Below, one piece after another: positions 8,037 through 16,319 of a stretch of 20,484 nucleotides of DNA. Source of the stretch: Deltaproteobacteria bacterium (GTDB lineage: Bacteria > Bdellovibrionota > UBA1018); contig JABDFB010000034.1 in NCBI GenBank assembly GCA_013286765.1, forward strand, positions 1 through 20,484, given 5' to 3'. Each line of letters opens with the position of its first letter. Position 1 is the stretch's first letter. The notes under the pieces were generated by a model. That model searched no databases. It was not told where the DNA came from and saw nothing but the letters and a program-made list of their open reading frames with translations. Made by a program: the position numbers and the translations under genes.

Positions 8037-8603
8037 ATGGCTAAGCTTTATTTTTACTATTCTGCGATGAATGCGGGCAAAAGTACGGTCCTCTTGCAGT
8101 CAAGCTACAATTATAAGGAACGCGGAATGGAAACGTTGATTTTGACGCCAGCCATTGATACGCGCTACGGTTCTGGCAAGGTCTGTTCACGTATTGGCCT
8201 CTGCTCAGAGGCTTTGACTTTTAAAAATGACTTCGATCTCTTTGAGTATGTCATGATTGCCCGAGAGAAAAATCCACAACTCAAGTGTGTCTTGGTCGAC
8301 GAGGCCCAATTTCTCACAAAAGGGCAGGTTCTGCAATTGACTACAATTGTGGACCGTCTTGATATTCCGGTTCTCACCTATGGGATCAGAACGGACTTTA
8401 GAGGAGAACCCTTTGAAGGCAGTCTCTATCTTTTGGCTCTGGCTGATAATCTAGTCGAAATAAAAACAATTTGTCACTGCGGACGAAAAGCAACTATGAG
8501 TATGCGAATTGATGAACATAATCGCCCCGTTCGGGAAGGCGCCCAAATTGAAATTGGCGGAAACGAACGTTATTTGTCAGTGTGCAGAAAGCACTTCTTT
8601 TAA
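8037..8603 (+). CDS. tdk: Thymidine kinase (type II)
   Basis: A 188-residue cytoplasmic enzyme that phosphorylates thymidine to dTMP with ATP in nucleoside salvage. The P-loop (SAMNAGKST) covers 9-17. The Walker B/catalytic segment VDEAQFL has the catalytic base at E89. The lasso region contains [14 protein letters not shown] (116-129). The zinc-binding cysteines are C146 and C148 in ICHCGRKA, and C183 plus H186 in the closing VCRKHFF. The IGGNERY sequence before the end is the usual thymidine-contacting segment. Length is normal for the family. No ribosome binding site is visible before the ATG, and an imperfect promoter (TTTACA at 7993, TACAGT at 8017) would give a leader of under ten bases, so initiation may be on a nearly leaderless message. 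Confidence 0.97.
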   Translation: MAKLYFYYSAMNAGKSTVLLQSSYNYKERGMETLILTPAIDTRYGSGKVCSRIGLCSEALTFKNDFDLFEYVMIAREKNPQLKCVLVDEAQFLTKGQVLQLTTIVDRLDIPVLTYGIRTDFRGEPFEGSLYLLALADNLVEIKTICHCGRKATMSMRIDEHNRPVREGAQIEIGGNERYLSVCRKHFF

Positions 8604-8734
8604 GGTTATCGCTTGCTGATACGAGAGTTTTTGACCTAATGTTCCAGTTTAGAAAATAAATATCATCTCTTAAATAATATCCTCTAAAGATATGCTCATC
8701 CACCGACGAACTATAGTAAGAGGGCATAGACAAC

Positions 8735-9610
8735 GTGTTAACTATAGTTGGAGCTTTAGTTGTGTTTGGGACGGTGTTTGGTGGCTATCTGATGGAAGGT
8801 GGCCATATTCAAGTATTGATACAACCGATCGAATTAATGATTATCGGCGGTGCGGCACTCGGATCATTATTGATCTCAAGTCCGATATCCTTGCTAAAGG
8901 CCATGGTTGCGCAACTAATAGGTACCATAACTAAAAAGGGCTCACCTACGGAAGAGGAATTCGTCAGCCTTTTGTCACTCCTCTTTGAGATTATCAAGAC
9001 CGCCAAAGGTAATCCGATGTCGATCGAACCCCATCTCGATAAGCCTGAGGATAGCGAAATATTCAAGAAATACCCAGTCGTATTACACAATCACCATGCA
9101 TTAGAGTTTCTCTGTGACACGCTCAGAATGATGATTAGTACGATGATGAACCCCTACGATCTAGAAGATCTAATGGATACCGATATCAATTCGGCACATG
9201 AGGAGGAACATAAAGTTCCTGCCACTGTGACGCGTATTGGCGACGCGATGCCAGGTCTTGGGATCGTGGCTGCGGTGTTGGGAGTGGTGATTACTATGGG
9301 TAAGCTTGCAGAAGGTAAAGAAGTTATCGGTCACAGTGTGGCAGCTGCTCTTGTAGGTACGTTTTTAGGAATTTTGTTGTCCTACGGATTTATGCAGCCG
9401 TTAGCTGCGAAGATTGAATTGAATATCGCTGGTGAAGGCCGATTCTTTCAGGTGATCAAGGTAGCGCTTATTTCCTATGCCAAAAACTGTTCCCCTAAAG
9501 TCTGTGTGGAATTTGCGAGACGCAGTATTCCTCCAGAAAGCCGACCTAGTTTTGAAGTCGTTGATAAGGCTACATCTTCAGTCAAGGCAGCGCCGGGAGC
9601 AGCTGCTTAA
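8735..9610 (+). CDS. motA: Flagellar motor stator protein MotA
   Basis: A 291-residue inner-membrane stator subunit that forms the proton channel with MotB. The GTG start gives the typical first helix (LTIVGALVVFGTVFGGYLMEGG); an AGAGGG site lies about ten bases upstream. The second helix is IELMIIGGAALGSLLI. After a cytoplasmic loop, the third and fourth helices carry PGLGIVAAVLGVVITMG and GTFLGILLSYGFMQPLAAK. The two conserved prolines fall at P173 and P222, the same numbers as the channel prolines in Escherichia coli MotA. The tail of about 30 residues after the fourth-helix region ends in an Ala-rich stretch. The stop overlaps the start of motB (TAATG). No flagellar genes surround it, which is common for stand-alone stator pairs in lineages that carry several. 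Confidence 0.95.
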   Translation: MLTIVGALVVFGTVFGGYLMEGGHIQVLIQPIELMIIGGAALGSLLISSPISLLKAMVAQLIGTITKKGSPTEEEFVSLLSLLFEIIKTAKGNPMSIEPHLDKPEDSEIFKKYPVVLHNHHALEFLCDTLRMMISTMMNPYDLEDLMDTDINSAHEEEHKVPATVTRIGDAMPGLGIVAAVLGVVITMGKLAEGKEVIGHSVAAALVGTFLGILLSYGFMQPLAAKIELNIAGEGRFFQVIKVALISYAKNCSPKVCVEFARRSIPPESRPSFEVVDKATSSVKAAPGAAA

Positions 9611-10437
9611 TGGCCAATGCAAATGGAAATGGTGGTGGTGCTCCCAACATCACCATTATAAGAAAGAAAAAAGGCGGTGGTGGTCACGGACACCATGGTG
9701 GTGCCTGGAAAGTGGCCTACGCCGATTTCGTTACTGCCATGATGGCATTTTTTATGGTCATGTGGTTGATGGGTGTCGATGAAGAAACCAAAAAATCCAT
9801 ATCTGAATATTTCAATCATCCCGACTCTGTTGGTCAAAAACTTGGTGGTGAACGCGATCCTAGTAAAACTATTCATGTGACAGATACCTCGGGGCCAGGA
9901 GAATCTGTATTAAACGGAAGTGATGGGCGTGATTTTCAACCGCTTTCACCCGAATCTGTTGTGAATAGTCCGAAGACAGATGATTTTCGTGAGATCGGCC
10001 AAATGCTAAATGAGGTTCTCGGAGATCAGGCTTTTGGCGTCGAAGTCGAAATGGATTTCATGAAATTCTATGTTTTAGAAGCTGCTTTGCTTACTCCAGG
10101 CACAAGTCAACTGACCAAAAAGGCGGGTGAAACTCTAAACAGAATCGGAAAAATTCTCCAGGGCTTTAAAGGCCATGTAACGATAGAAGATCACTCCGAT
10201 GAGCTGGTTCTAGACAACCGTGAAATGCCGAACTTATATGAGGCTGCGATTATCAAATCAGTCGCTATTATGAACTATCTCACCGAGCATAATTTGATTC
10301 CGCTAGATCGCATTCATCCCGTAGTAGGTGGACAAGGCAAGGATAAATCACGTGGCCCGGCAGTCTCCAAAGAGGAGAAGAAAAGCGGCGGCAAGGAAAA
10401 GAACAGATTTGAATTTAAGATGACGAGAACCCAGTAG
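9610..10437 (+). CDS. motB: Flagellar motor stator protein MotB, divergent OmpA domain
   Basis: A 275-residue partner of MotA, starting inside the motA stop (TAATG, one shared base), so the two are translationally coupled. The N-terminus is unusually Gly/His-rich (GGGGHGHHGG). It is followed by AWKVAYADFVTAMMAFFMVM, the single membrane helix with the proton-binding aspartate at D39. A plug-like helix follows (SISEYFNHPDSVG). Residues about 130-270 form the periplasmic OmpA-like domain. That domain is divergent: the usual GHTD is DHSD (D197 kept), the Arg of the LSxxRA motif that pairs with it in peptidoglycan binding is replaced by Lys (K216), and the NRR motif is reduced to NRF. Binding to the cell wall may be altered, but stator identity is clear. 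Confidence 0.93.
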   Translation: MANANGNGGGAPNITIIRKKKGGGGHGHHGGAWKVAYADFVTAMMAFFMVMWLMGVDEETKKSISEYFNHPDSVGQKLGGERDPSKTIHVTDTSGPGESVLNGSDGRDFQPLSPESVVNSPKTDDFREIGQMLNEVLGDQAFGVEVEMDFMKFYVLEAALLTPGTSQLTKKAGETLNRIGKILQGFKGHVTIEDHSDELVLDNREMPNLYEAAIIKSVAIMNYLTEHNLIPLDRIHPVVGGQGKDKSRGPAVSKEEKKSGGKEKNRFEFKMTRTQ

Positions 10438-10445
10438 ACCGGCGA

Positions 10446-11861
10446 TTACACGTCTTTTCCCACTGCCTTAGTTAGTGGCCGTTGCAGAGCAAAAATCGCA
10501 AATCCTGAAATTACAGCCAGTACGGAAAGCATAAAGAAAAAATTCTCTTTTGGCATTTTTTCGTAGAATGTCCCTAAATAGCCTGAGAGATAATTTCCGA
10601 AAAAGCTCGACATAAACCAGAAGCCCATCATCATTCCGACAAGGCGTCCAGGTGCCACTTTTGTAACAAGTGACAGTCCAATCGGGGAAAGATAAATTTC
10701 ACCGATTGTGTAGAGCGCGGTGCATGCTACGAGCCAGAGGAAACTAATTTTTTGTGTGTCTCCTAGTCCACGAGTAACAAACATCAGAAAGACAAATCCG
10801 AGCCCTAGCAAGAAGCAGCCAATGGCCATTTTCACGACACTACACGGCTCTTTTTGGCGTTTCGTTTGCCAAGTCCAAAAGGTATTTAAGAACGGTGTTA
10901 AGAGAAATATGAAGGCTGGGTTAACGGCTTGGAACCAGGTGGAGGGCATTTCCCAACCTAAGAAGTGCCAATCGGTATTTTTGTCTGCAAAAAGTTGCAT
11001 GGTATTGCCTTGTTGTTCGTAGACACCCCAAAATACGATGTTCAGAGCGCAGAGTGCAACAAGGCCCAGAATCGCCCGCCATTCTTTTGAAGTGAGAGGC
11101 TCGAGCTCTTTTTGGGCCGATCGATCGCGAGTGAGTTGATCTTGCGCCAAATAATCTTGGCCTAAGAGATAAACGAGTAAGCCAAGCAACATGCCGATGC
11201 CTGCGGATATGAAACCATAATGCCAGCCGTAAAGCTGGCCGAGGGTTCCACAAATGAGCGGTGATAGAAAGGCGCCTAAATTAACGCCCATGTAAAAAAT
11301 CGTGAAGGCGCGATCTCGCCGTGGATCACCCGGTTTATAGAGATTTCCAACCTGCGTTGAAATATTAGGCTTGAAGCAGCCATTGCCAAGAATAAGAAAG
11401 AGAAGGGCAATAAGAAAGGAGGATTCAAAAGCCATCAAGAATTGACCGATCGCCATTAGCAAACCACCGATGACTACCGTTTTACGTTGCCCTAACACTC
11501 GGTCGGCGAGAATCCCTCCGAAGAAGGGTGTAAAGAAAACAAATCCTGTATACAAACCATAGATTTGAGACGCTAACGGTTGAACCGCGAGAGGTCCAAA
11601 GACGGCTTCTAGACCTGTTCGCAGTCCCTCGAAACCATATATGGTGGTTCCCGTCTGTGAAGCTTGAATGAGATGTTGTGTCAGGTAGAGCACGAGCAGA
11701 GCTCGCATACCGTAAAATGAAAAACGTTCCCACATTTCGGTGAAGAATAGAACGAAAAGGCCGGCCGGATGTCCTAGGATAAGCCTCTGCTTTCGAACTG
11801 TGCTGGCCGCTCCCATTTCAAGAGTGTTCGCGCTAGTACTAATGATTGAACTCAATTGCAC
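10446..11861 (-). CDS. POT/PTR-family proton-coupled di/tripeptide transporter
   Basis: A 12-helix-type major facilitator of up to 471 residues that imports small peptides with protons. The family hallmark ExxER is seen in the first helix as FFTEMWERFSFYGMRA (E42, E45, R46 counting from the GTG). A second PTR2 signature, FYMGVNLGAFLSPL, lies near the middle, and PNISTQVGNLY follows the fourth to fifth helix region. The start is uncertain. The GTG at 11861 is only two bases after a GGGGGG site, whereas the TTG at 11855 is eight bases after it and better placed; an ATG also occurs 16 codons in. It follows the M20 peptidase on the same strand after 94 bases that contain a possible promoter, so peptide release and uptake may be linked. 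It converges with motB with eight bases between stops. Confidence 0.93.
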   Translation of the reverse strand: MQLSSIISTSANTLEMGAASTVRKQRLILGHPAGLFVLFFTEMWERFSFYGMRALLVLYLTQHLIQASQTGTTIYGFEGLRTGLEAVFGPLAVQPLASQIYGLYTGFVFFTPFFGGILADRVLGQRKTVVIGGLLMAIGQFLMAFESSFLIALLFLILGNGCFKPNISTQVGNLYKPGDPRRDRAFTIFYMGVNLGAFLSPLICGTLGQLYGWHYGFISAGIGMLLGLLVYLLGQDYLAQDQLTRDRSAQKELEPLTSKEWRAILGLVALCALNIVFWGVYEQQGNTMQLFADKNTDWHFLGWEMPSTWFQAVNPAFIFLLTPFLNTFWTWQTKRQKEPCSVVKMAIGCFLLGLGFVFLMFVTRGLGDTQKISFLWLVACTALYTIGEIYLSPIGLSLVTKVAPGRLVGMMMGFWFMSSFFGNYLSGYLGTFYEKMPKENFFFMLSVLAVISGFAIFALQRPLTKAVGKDV

Positions 11862-11875
11862 TTCCCCCCGGAAGT

Positions 11876-11905
11876 ATAATGCCTGTGCCTTGATTAAGCT
11901 GTCAA
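11876..11905 (-). promoter_or_regulatory. Possible promoter of the peptide transporter gene
   Basis: On the minus strand a perfect TTGACA (11900-11905) is followed after 18 bases by CATTAT (11876-11881), 4 of 6 matches to the -10. A TATACT further on lies at 21 bases, which is too far for a standard promoter. It would start transcription a few bases before the GGGGGG ribosome binding site. Confidence 0.4.
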
Positions 11906-11955
11906 GTAGGGGTGCAAGATTTTATCGACGCATCGCGGTTCACTGGTATTCAGAC

Positions 11956-13515
11956 TTAATTAGAATTGTTTGTTGAGGTATTTGTTGTTTCAGCTAGAGA
12001 CTGATTTGGTGCTCCAGCAAGAGCCAAAACGAGGCGGTGAAAAAATTCAATTCCACGTTTGAGGCTGCTCTTTGGAAGTCTCTCGTCGATCCCGTGAAAG
12101 CGGCGTGCATCTTCCTCAGCAAGCGGAACTGGGTTGATTCCGTAAGCAGGAATTCCGGCCGCTCGCAAATAGCGAGAGTCTGTCGCACCAGTGGACATCG
12201 ACGGAATAATCGGAATGTCGGCAAAGACTTCGTGTATGACTTTTCTAATAACCTCGGGGGTGTCGCCAGTGAGTGGAGACGCAGGACCGTGGCCAAACTT
12301 TCCTGCCAGTTGTACTTCCACCTGAGGATCGTCAATAACTTTTTCCAATTGTTCTTTTACACTCTGAATTTTTTCATCAGGCAAGATACGACAATTTATA
12401 TTTGCGCGAGCCTCTGCGGGCAAAGCGTTTGGATTGGTTCCAGAATTAAATTGAGTGGCAACACAGGTGGTTCGTAGCAAGGCCGCCAGATGAGGATTAG
12501 TCTCTACGACCTTCAATGCGTCTGGAGGGAATCCGCTGTTTTTGCCCACTTCTTGGCCTGTACTCTCGCTTAACTGCTTCATCGCATCGGACAAGGGTGC
12601 TTGCTCGATTTTGGCTCGCTCGGTGAAATACGCACGAGTGACCGGAATGAGCCTTCTCGGAAACTGGAATTGGCCGACGCGATCCAGGGCTTTCGATAAT
12701 CGATAAATTGCGTTGTCAGTAACGGGAATCGACGCATGCCCTGTTTGTCCTTTAGTGATGAGTTCGAAATCCTGGTAGACTTTTTCGGCAACTTGCATAC
12801 CGGCGAAGAGAGGTTTTCCGTACTCGTCCAAGCGAATAAAATCGCCTTCATTAAGTGCAACGCCGGCGTCAATGAGAGAACGGTGGTGCTTGAGCAAAAA
12901 TTTGATCCCAGCACCGCCGGCTTCTTCATCGCCAGTCCAAGCAAGAATCACATCACGCTTTAATTTTGCGTTAGTCTTCTTTAGCAGAATCAGTGTTTCT
13001 AGTGCAGTTCCTGCAGAGCCGAGGTCATCGGCTAAACCTCTGCCGTATAGATATTCTCCCTTCTGTGTAAGCTGATGGGGAGGTGTAGACCAGGGCTGTT
13101 TGTCTGCACTAACAACGTCAATGTGAGCCAATAAGAGCAATGGTTGTTCGCGTCCGTCACCAGAATTTTTTTTAAGACGGGCAACTAGATTTTGCCGTCC
13201 CGGAGCGAATTCAATAATTTTGTAATCGATTCCAGCCTCTTTGAGCCGAGCTGCCCCTACCGCCACAGCACGAGCTTCGTTGCCGGGCGGATTGGTTGTG
13301 TCTGCTGCTACTAGGTCTGAAAGGAGTGTTTGCATGGATTTTGTTGGACTTGCATATATTGTTGGATCTATCGCTGAGAGTGAGTTGGAAGTCTGATTAC
13401 TACCCACTTTGCGCTTTTGATCCGCAAGGGCAAGATTTGAGCTGAACTGAATAAACAGGCCAAAACTCAGTGCAATAGTGACTAGGCGAGACGAAGAGTT
13501 CGGAACGATTTTCAT
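11956..13515 (-). CDS. Secreted M20-family metallopeptidase
   Basis: A 519-residue exported di-zinc peptidase of the M20/CPS1-like type, expected to cleave dipeptides or C-terminal residues. A signal peptide covers about 1-31 (cleavage near NLALADQ). The metal-site motifs are complete: LLLAHIDVV with H131 and the catalytic D133, GRGLADD with the bridging D163, GDEEAGG with the catalytic E197 and the ligand E198, ALNEGDF with D225, and RFHGIDERL with H474. The dimerisation or lid domain is seen in the middle (KGQTGHASIP, H260). No ribosome binding site is visible before the ATG. It is the first gene of a minus-strand pair with the POT transporter, which fits a periplasmic peptidase feeding a peptide importer. 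The exact substrate is unknown. Confidence 0.93.
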   Translation of the reverse strand: MKIVPNSSSRLVTIALSFGLFIQFSSNLALADQKRKVGSNQTSNSLSAIDPTIYASPTKSMQTLLSDLVAADTTNPPGNEARAVAVGAARLKEAGIDYKIIEFAPGRQNLVARLKKNSGDGREQPLLLLAHIDVVSADKQPWSTPPHQLTQKGEYLYGRGLADDLGSAGTALETLILLKKTNAKLKRDVILAWTGDEEAGGAGIKFLLKHHRSLIDAGVALNEGDFIRLDEYGKPLFAGMQVAEKVYQDFELITKGQTGHASIPVTDNAIYRLSKALDRVGQFQFPRRLIPVTRAYFTERAKIEQAPLSDAMKQLSESTGQEVGKNSGFPPDALKVVETNPHLAALLRTTCVATQFNSGTNPNALPAEARANINCRILPDEKIQSVKEQLEKVIDDPQVEVQLAGKFGHGPASPLTGDTPEVIRKVIHEVFADIPIIPSMSTGATDSRYLRAAGIPAYGINPVPLAEEDARRFHGIDERLPKSSLKRGIEFFHRLVLALAGAPNQSLAETTNTSTNNSN

Positions 13516-13803
13516 TTACGAAGGATTAATCGTTTTTTAGGTGATTTGCAACTAATTGATACCCGCACGCCAAGGCGGGTTAGAACGCGTCCGTCTTCCT
13601 ATTCTTCGCATTATCTATTCCATTTGAATTTCAATTAGTATTTCAATTGCGCGAAACGTTGCGTCACTACTAGACATATTTGCTTCATAATAATAGGTCA
13701 GAGTTGTCGGGAATTTGTGGAGCTCGGCGTAGTGGAAAATTAATTCATTTGATAGAATGATTTTTGAGGCTTTATCTAAAAGAATGATATAGGAACAATT
13801 GCT
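13516..13803. other. Divergent intergenic region with a small hairpin
   Basis: This 288-base gap lies between the divergently transcribed M20 peptidase and S1/P1 nuclease genes, so it should contain both promoters. I see no convincing -35/-10 pair. ACCCGC and GCGGGT at 13561-13580 form a six-base stem with an eight-base loop, and TTTCAATT occurs twice (around 13627 and 13641) as a short direct repeat. Neither can be assigned a function. Confidence 0.3.
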
Positions 13804-14976
13804 ATGAAGATTGGCTCGCGTTGGCTCAGTTCAGTAGTAGCGGTGGGGTCGTTATTCTTAGTCTATCCCTCTTATGGATGGTGGGACCAAGGACACGAGA
13901 CGGTAGCAAAGATCGCAGAGGACATGCTGACTCCGGCGGCGAAAGAGGGAGTTAGGGCTCTTTTGGAATATCCGTTGGAAGCGCCCGGATCGCTCGATTT
14001 GTGGAAGAAAACTAAGACAATGAGTACTTCGGCATCTTGGGCGGACTATATTAAGCAGCCTCTATTTAAAGAAAATGCTAAAGCCGATCCTTACGGGCCA
14101 CCTTGTCACTACATGGATGTCATTGTCTATTCCAGCGAAATTAGCAAGGTTAAGACCGATAGAGCTGAAATTGAGAGAAGAACGATAGAAGAGCGTCAAA
14201 AAAAGAAAGCTTTGCTCTCGTGTATCGCTGAGATGACTCAAGTCTTGATGGAGAAGAAGCCCGCGGACGATAGAAAGGCGATTGCCCTTCGTTATATAAT
14301 TCATGTGATCGGCGATCTACACGAACCGTTGCATACTGTTTCTATCGGGGCATCACGCGGTGAAGAATTTAAGCACAATGAAGGTGGAAATCTAACTAAG
14401 ATTCCTAAAGTCACTATACCGCTCGTTGCGATGAAGCAGGCGGATTCTGTTTTGATTAAAAAATCAACAGACGTTAGAAATCTTCACCTTCTTTGGGACG
14501 CGGGAGTTGGTGCATTTCCGCAGATTCCGTTTCATCGGCTCGTCAAACCTAGAGACTTAAACTATATTGGAACGCAGCTTCAATCCGATGCGATTACAAA
14601 GATGGCGAAGGAGTTAGGCGGTCTAGTGAAGGCAGTTTCAAAGGAAGACGCAACTGAACCTAGTCTCGTTAATTGGGTTACGGAAGAGATACTGGTTGCA
14701 TTGAATTACGCTTACGAAAATTTAGATTTGAATTATCCGGATTTTCCGTTTGCCACCGATTTTACGGATCGAGCGCAGTATTTAAAAAGAGGCAGAATCG
14801 CCTCCAGGCGTCAGATGGCGCTAGCAGGGTATCGGCTGGGACAAATTCTCAACGCGGTTTTTGACCCGGAACACGCTCAGCCTTCCTATGTAGATTTTGT
14901 TACTAGATTAGCCTCGAGGCCAGTAGCAATGAATTCAGATCAACAGCCGGGCCAAGAAGGCGTTGACGGCGAATAA
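13804..14976 (+). CDS. Secreted S1/P1-type nuclease
   Basis: A 390-residue exported single-strand nuclease of the S1/P1 (zinc-dependent, phospholipase C-like) family. The signal peptide ends at SYG, so the mature chain would start with W26, whose free amino group and carbonyl bind zinc in this family. All nine ligands can be placed by comparison with P1 nuclease (W1, H6, D45, H60, H116, D120, H126, H149, D153): W26, H31, D81, H102, H167, D171, H177, H228 and D232. The spacings H167-D171-H177 and H228-D232 match exactly. The HNEGGN segment (191-196) corresponds to the DxGGN motif. The chain is longer than P1 by an extra C-terminal stretch. Role: degradation of extracellular or periplasmic DNA/RNA, probably for nutrition. 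A weak AGGA site precedes the ATG. Confidence 0.95.
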   Translation: MKIGSRWLSSVVAVGSLFLVYPSYGWWDQGHETVAKIAEDMLTPAAKEGVRALLEYPLEAPGSLDLWKKTKTMSTSASWADYIKQPLFKENAKADPYGPPCHYMDVIVYSSEISKVKTDRAEIERRTIEERQKKKALLSCIAEMTQVLMEKKPADDRKAIALRYIIHVIGDLHEPLHTVSIGASRGEEFKHNEGGNLTKIPKVTIPLVAMKQADSVLIKKSTDVRNLHLLWDAGVGAFPQIPFHRLVKPRDLNYIGTQLQSDAITKMAKELGGLVKAVSKEDATEPSLVNWVTEEILVALNYAYENLDLNYPDFPFATDFTDRAQYLKRGRIASRRQMALAGYRLGQILNAVFDPEHAQPSYVDFVTRLASRPVAMNSDQQPGQEGVDGE

Positions 14977-15075
14977 TCTTAGAGGAATAAATATTCCAGA
15001 AACTAAAATTCTCTCTTGACATATCGTTGTAAAAAAATCTAGCTTTACAGATCATAAACAACAAAGGGGGGAATC

Positions 15076-16149
15076 ATGATGTTTCCAAAACAGACAAAAT
15101 TGATAGGGATATTAGCTGTCGCGCCAATGTTTGTGGGACTGCTTGGAAATGCTTTTGCAGGTCAGTCCAAAAGTAGTAGTGTACCAGCACCAGCTGTTAA
15201 ATCTGAGAGCGAAGTCCTAAAAGCACTTCACGATCGCATGGACTGGCGTTTAGACGTTGAGGCTTACAAATCAGCAAAACCAGTGCCTCTGCCTAGGCCA
15301 AATCCACTGGGACCTATGAGCTCAATTGATTTTGCAATCGATACGTCATTCCTAAAGGAAAAGCTCTCAGCATTTTCTGGGGCGACATCCATCCAGATTG
15401 AAGGTCAGGAAAAGAGGATTTCGGAACGTGGTTCAGCAAAAGGGCGAAAATTGGCTTTGGATTTTTTGACCCAGGAATATACGAATCTTGGATTTTCGGT
15501 CTCGCACCAATCGTATAATAACAACAGGGGCACAAATTTTATTGCAGAAAAAGCCGGACGTGATCCATCAAAGGTTCTGGTTATTTCTTCTCATATTGAT
15601 TCCGTCCATAATGCAGGGGCAAACGACGATGGCAGCGGAACAATCGCGGCTCTAGCTGTTGCTAAAGCCCTTTCGCAATACCAGTTTAGATACACATTAA
15701 GAGTGGTTGGATTTGACCAAGAGGAGTTAGGTCTGGTGGGTTCGAGGAACTATCTGAAACTTTTGGATAGTAAGGCTAGAGAACAGATTATTGGAAATAT
15801 CCAAATGGATATGGTTTCCACAAACGGAAAGGGTGATGGGGCTTTCCATATCATAGACTGTGATCGATCAGATTCCTCATTTCTTTCAAACAAAGTCGCA
15901 CAAGCCGTTTCTAACCTAGGTCTTCCGCTCCAACGCGTCGCCGCTTGTACCAATCGAAGCGACCACGCCTCGTTCTGGAACTACGGCATCCCTGCGATCG
16001 CTGTGACTGAAAACTTCTTCGGTGGTGATGAAGATCCCTGCTACCACAGCCAGTGTGATGTAGTAGATGCTAGGATCAAATTTGACTTCCAAGCTAACAT
16101 TGCAAAAGCAGTCGCCTCCGCCGCCTCCGAGGTCTTGGAAATTCAGTAA
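15076..16149 (+). CDS. Secreted M28-family metallopeptidase (aminopeptidase-like)
   Basis: A 357-residue exported di-zinc peptidase, most like M28 aminopeptidases. A signal peptide ends near NAFAG (about residue 29). A propeptide-like region of about 100 residues follows. The catalytic domain contains VISSHIDSV (H173 and catalytic D175), GANDDGSG (bridging Asp 184/185), FDQEELG (E216 catalytic, E217 ligand), QMDMVS (Asp ligand) and DPCYHSQCD (His ligand, with two Cys likely to be disulfide-bonded). A strong AAAGGGGGGAA site precedes two adjacent ATGs (15076 and 15079). A perfect TTGACA lies at 15016, but the best -10 (TAGCTT at 15040, spacing 18) is poor. It follows the S1/P1 nuclease by 99 bases and ends before a strong hairpin. 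Confidence 0.95.
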   Translation: MMFPKQTKLIGILAVAPMFVGLLGNAFAGQSKSSSVPAPAVKSESEVLKALHDRMDWRLDVEAYKSAKPVPLPRPNPLGPMSSIDFAIDTSFLKEKLSAFSGATSIQIEGQEKRISERGSAKGRKLALDFLTQEYTNLGFSVSHQSYNNNRGTNFIAEKAGRDPSKVLVISSHIDSVHNAGANDDGSGTIAALAVAKALSQYQFRYTLRVVGFDQEELGLVGSRNYLKLLDSKAREQIIGNIQMDMVSTNGKGDGAFHIIDCDRSDSSFLSNKVAQAVSNLGLPLQRVAACTNRSDHASFWNYGIPAIAVTENFFGGDEDPCYHSQCDVVDARIKFDFQANIAKAVASAASEVLEIQ

Positions 16150-16185
16150 CGAGAATTTGTAAGAGTCTTCCCGCATTTAGAAAAT

Positions 16186-16220
16186 TACAACGCCGCTCCC
16201 TACCAGAGAGCGGCGTTGTA
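16186..16220. terminator. Strong hairpin after the M28 peptidase
   Basis: Arms at 16186-16198 and 16208-16220 are perfect 13-base complements (core CGCCGCTC/GAGCGGCG) around a nine-base loop, 36 bases after the peptidase stop. It lacks a T-run on the plus strand (CCTTATAG follows). On the minus strand the stem is followed by ATTTTCT. It may act as a terminator, an mRNA 3'-end stabiliser, or both. Confidence 0.6.
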
Positions 16221-16279
16221 CCTTATAGAGCTGGCGCTTAGAGTATCTCTAACCCATAGCCACCGTAAGTCACAAAGCG

Positions 16280-16308
16280 TTGTAACCATAATAACCATAA
16301 AAGATATT
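16280..16308 (+). promoter_or_regulatory. Promoter-like sequence upstream of the 200-nt palindrome
   Basis: TTGTAA (16280-16285) and GATATT (16303-16308) are 17 bases apart, each with 4 of 6 consensus matches. The predicted start, near 16315, would be about five bases before the outer end of the palindrome at 16320. The match is modest, so the placement is the main argument. Confidence 0.35.
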
Positions 16309-16319
16309 GCAATGATTAG

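Noticed and set aside
14984..14997. GGAATA/TATTCC hairpin after the S1/P1 nuclease
   Set aside because: The six-base A/T-rich stem with a two-base loop is too weak and lacks a T-run.
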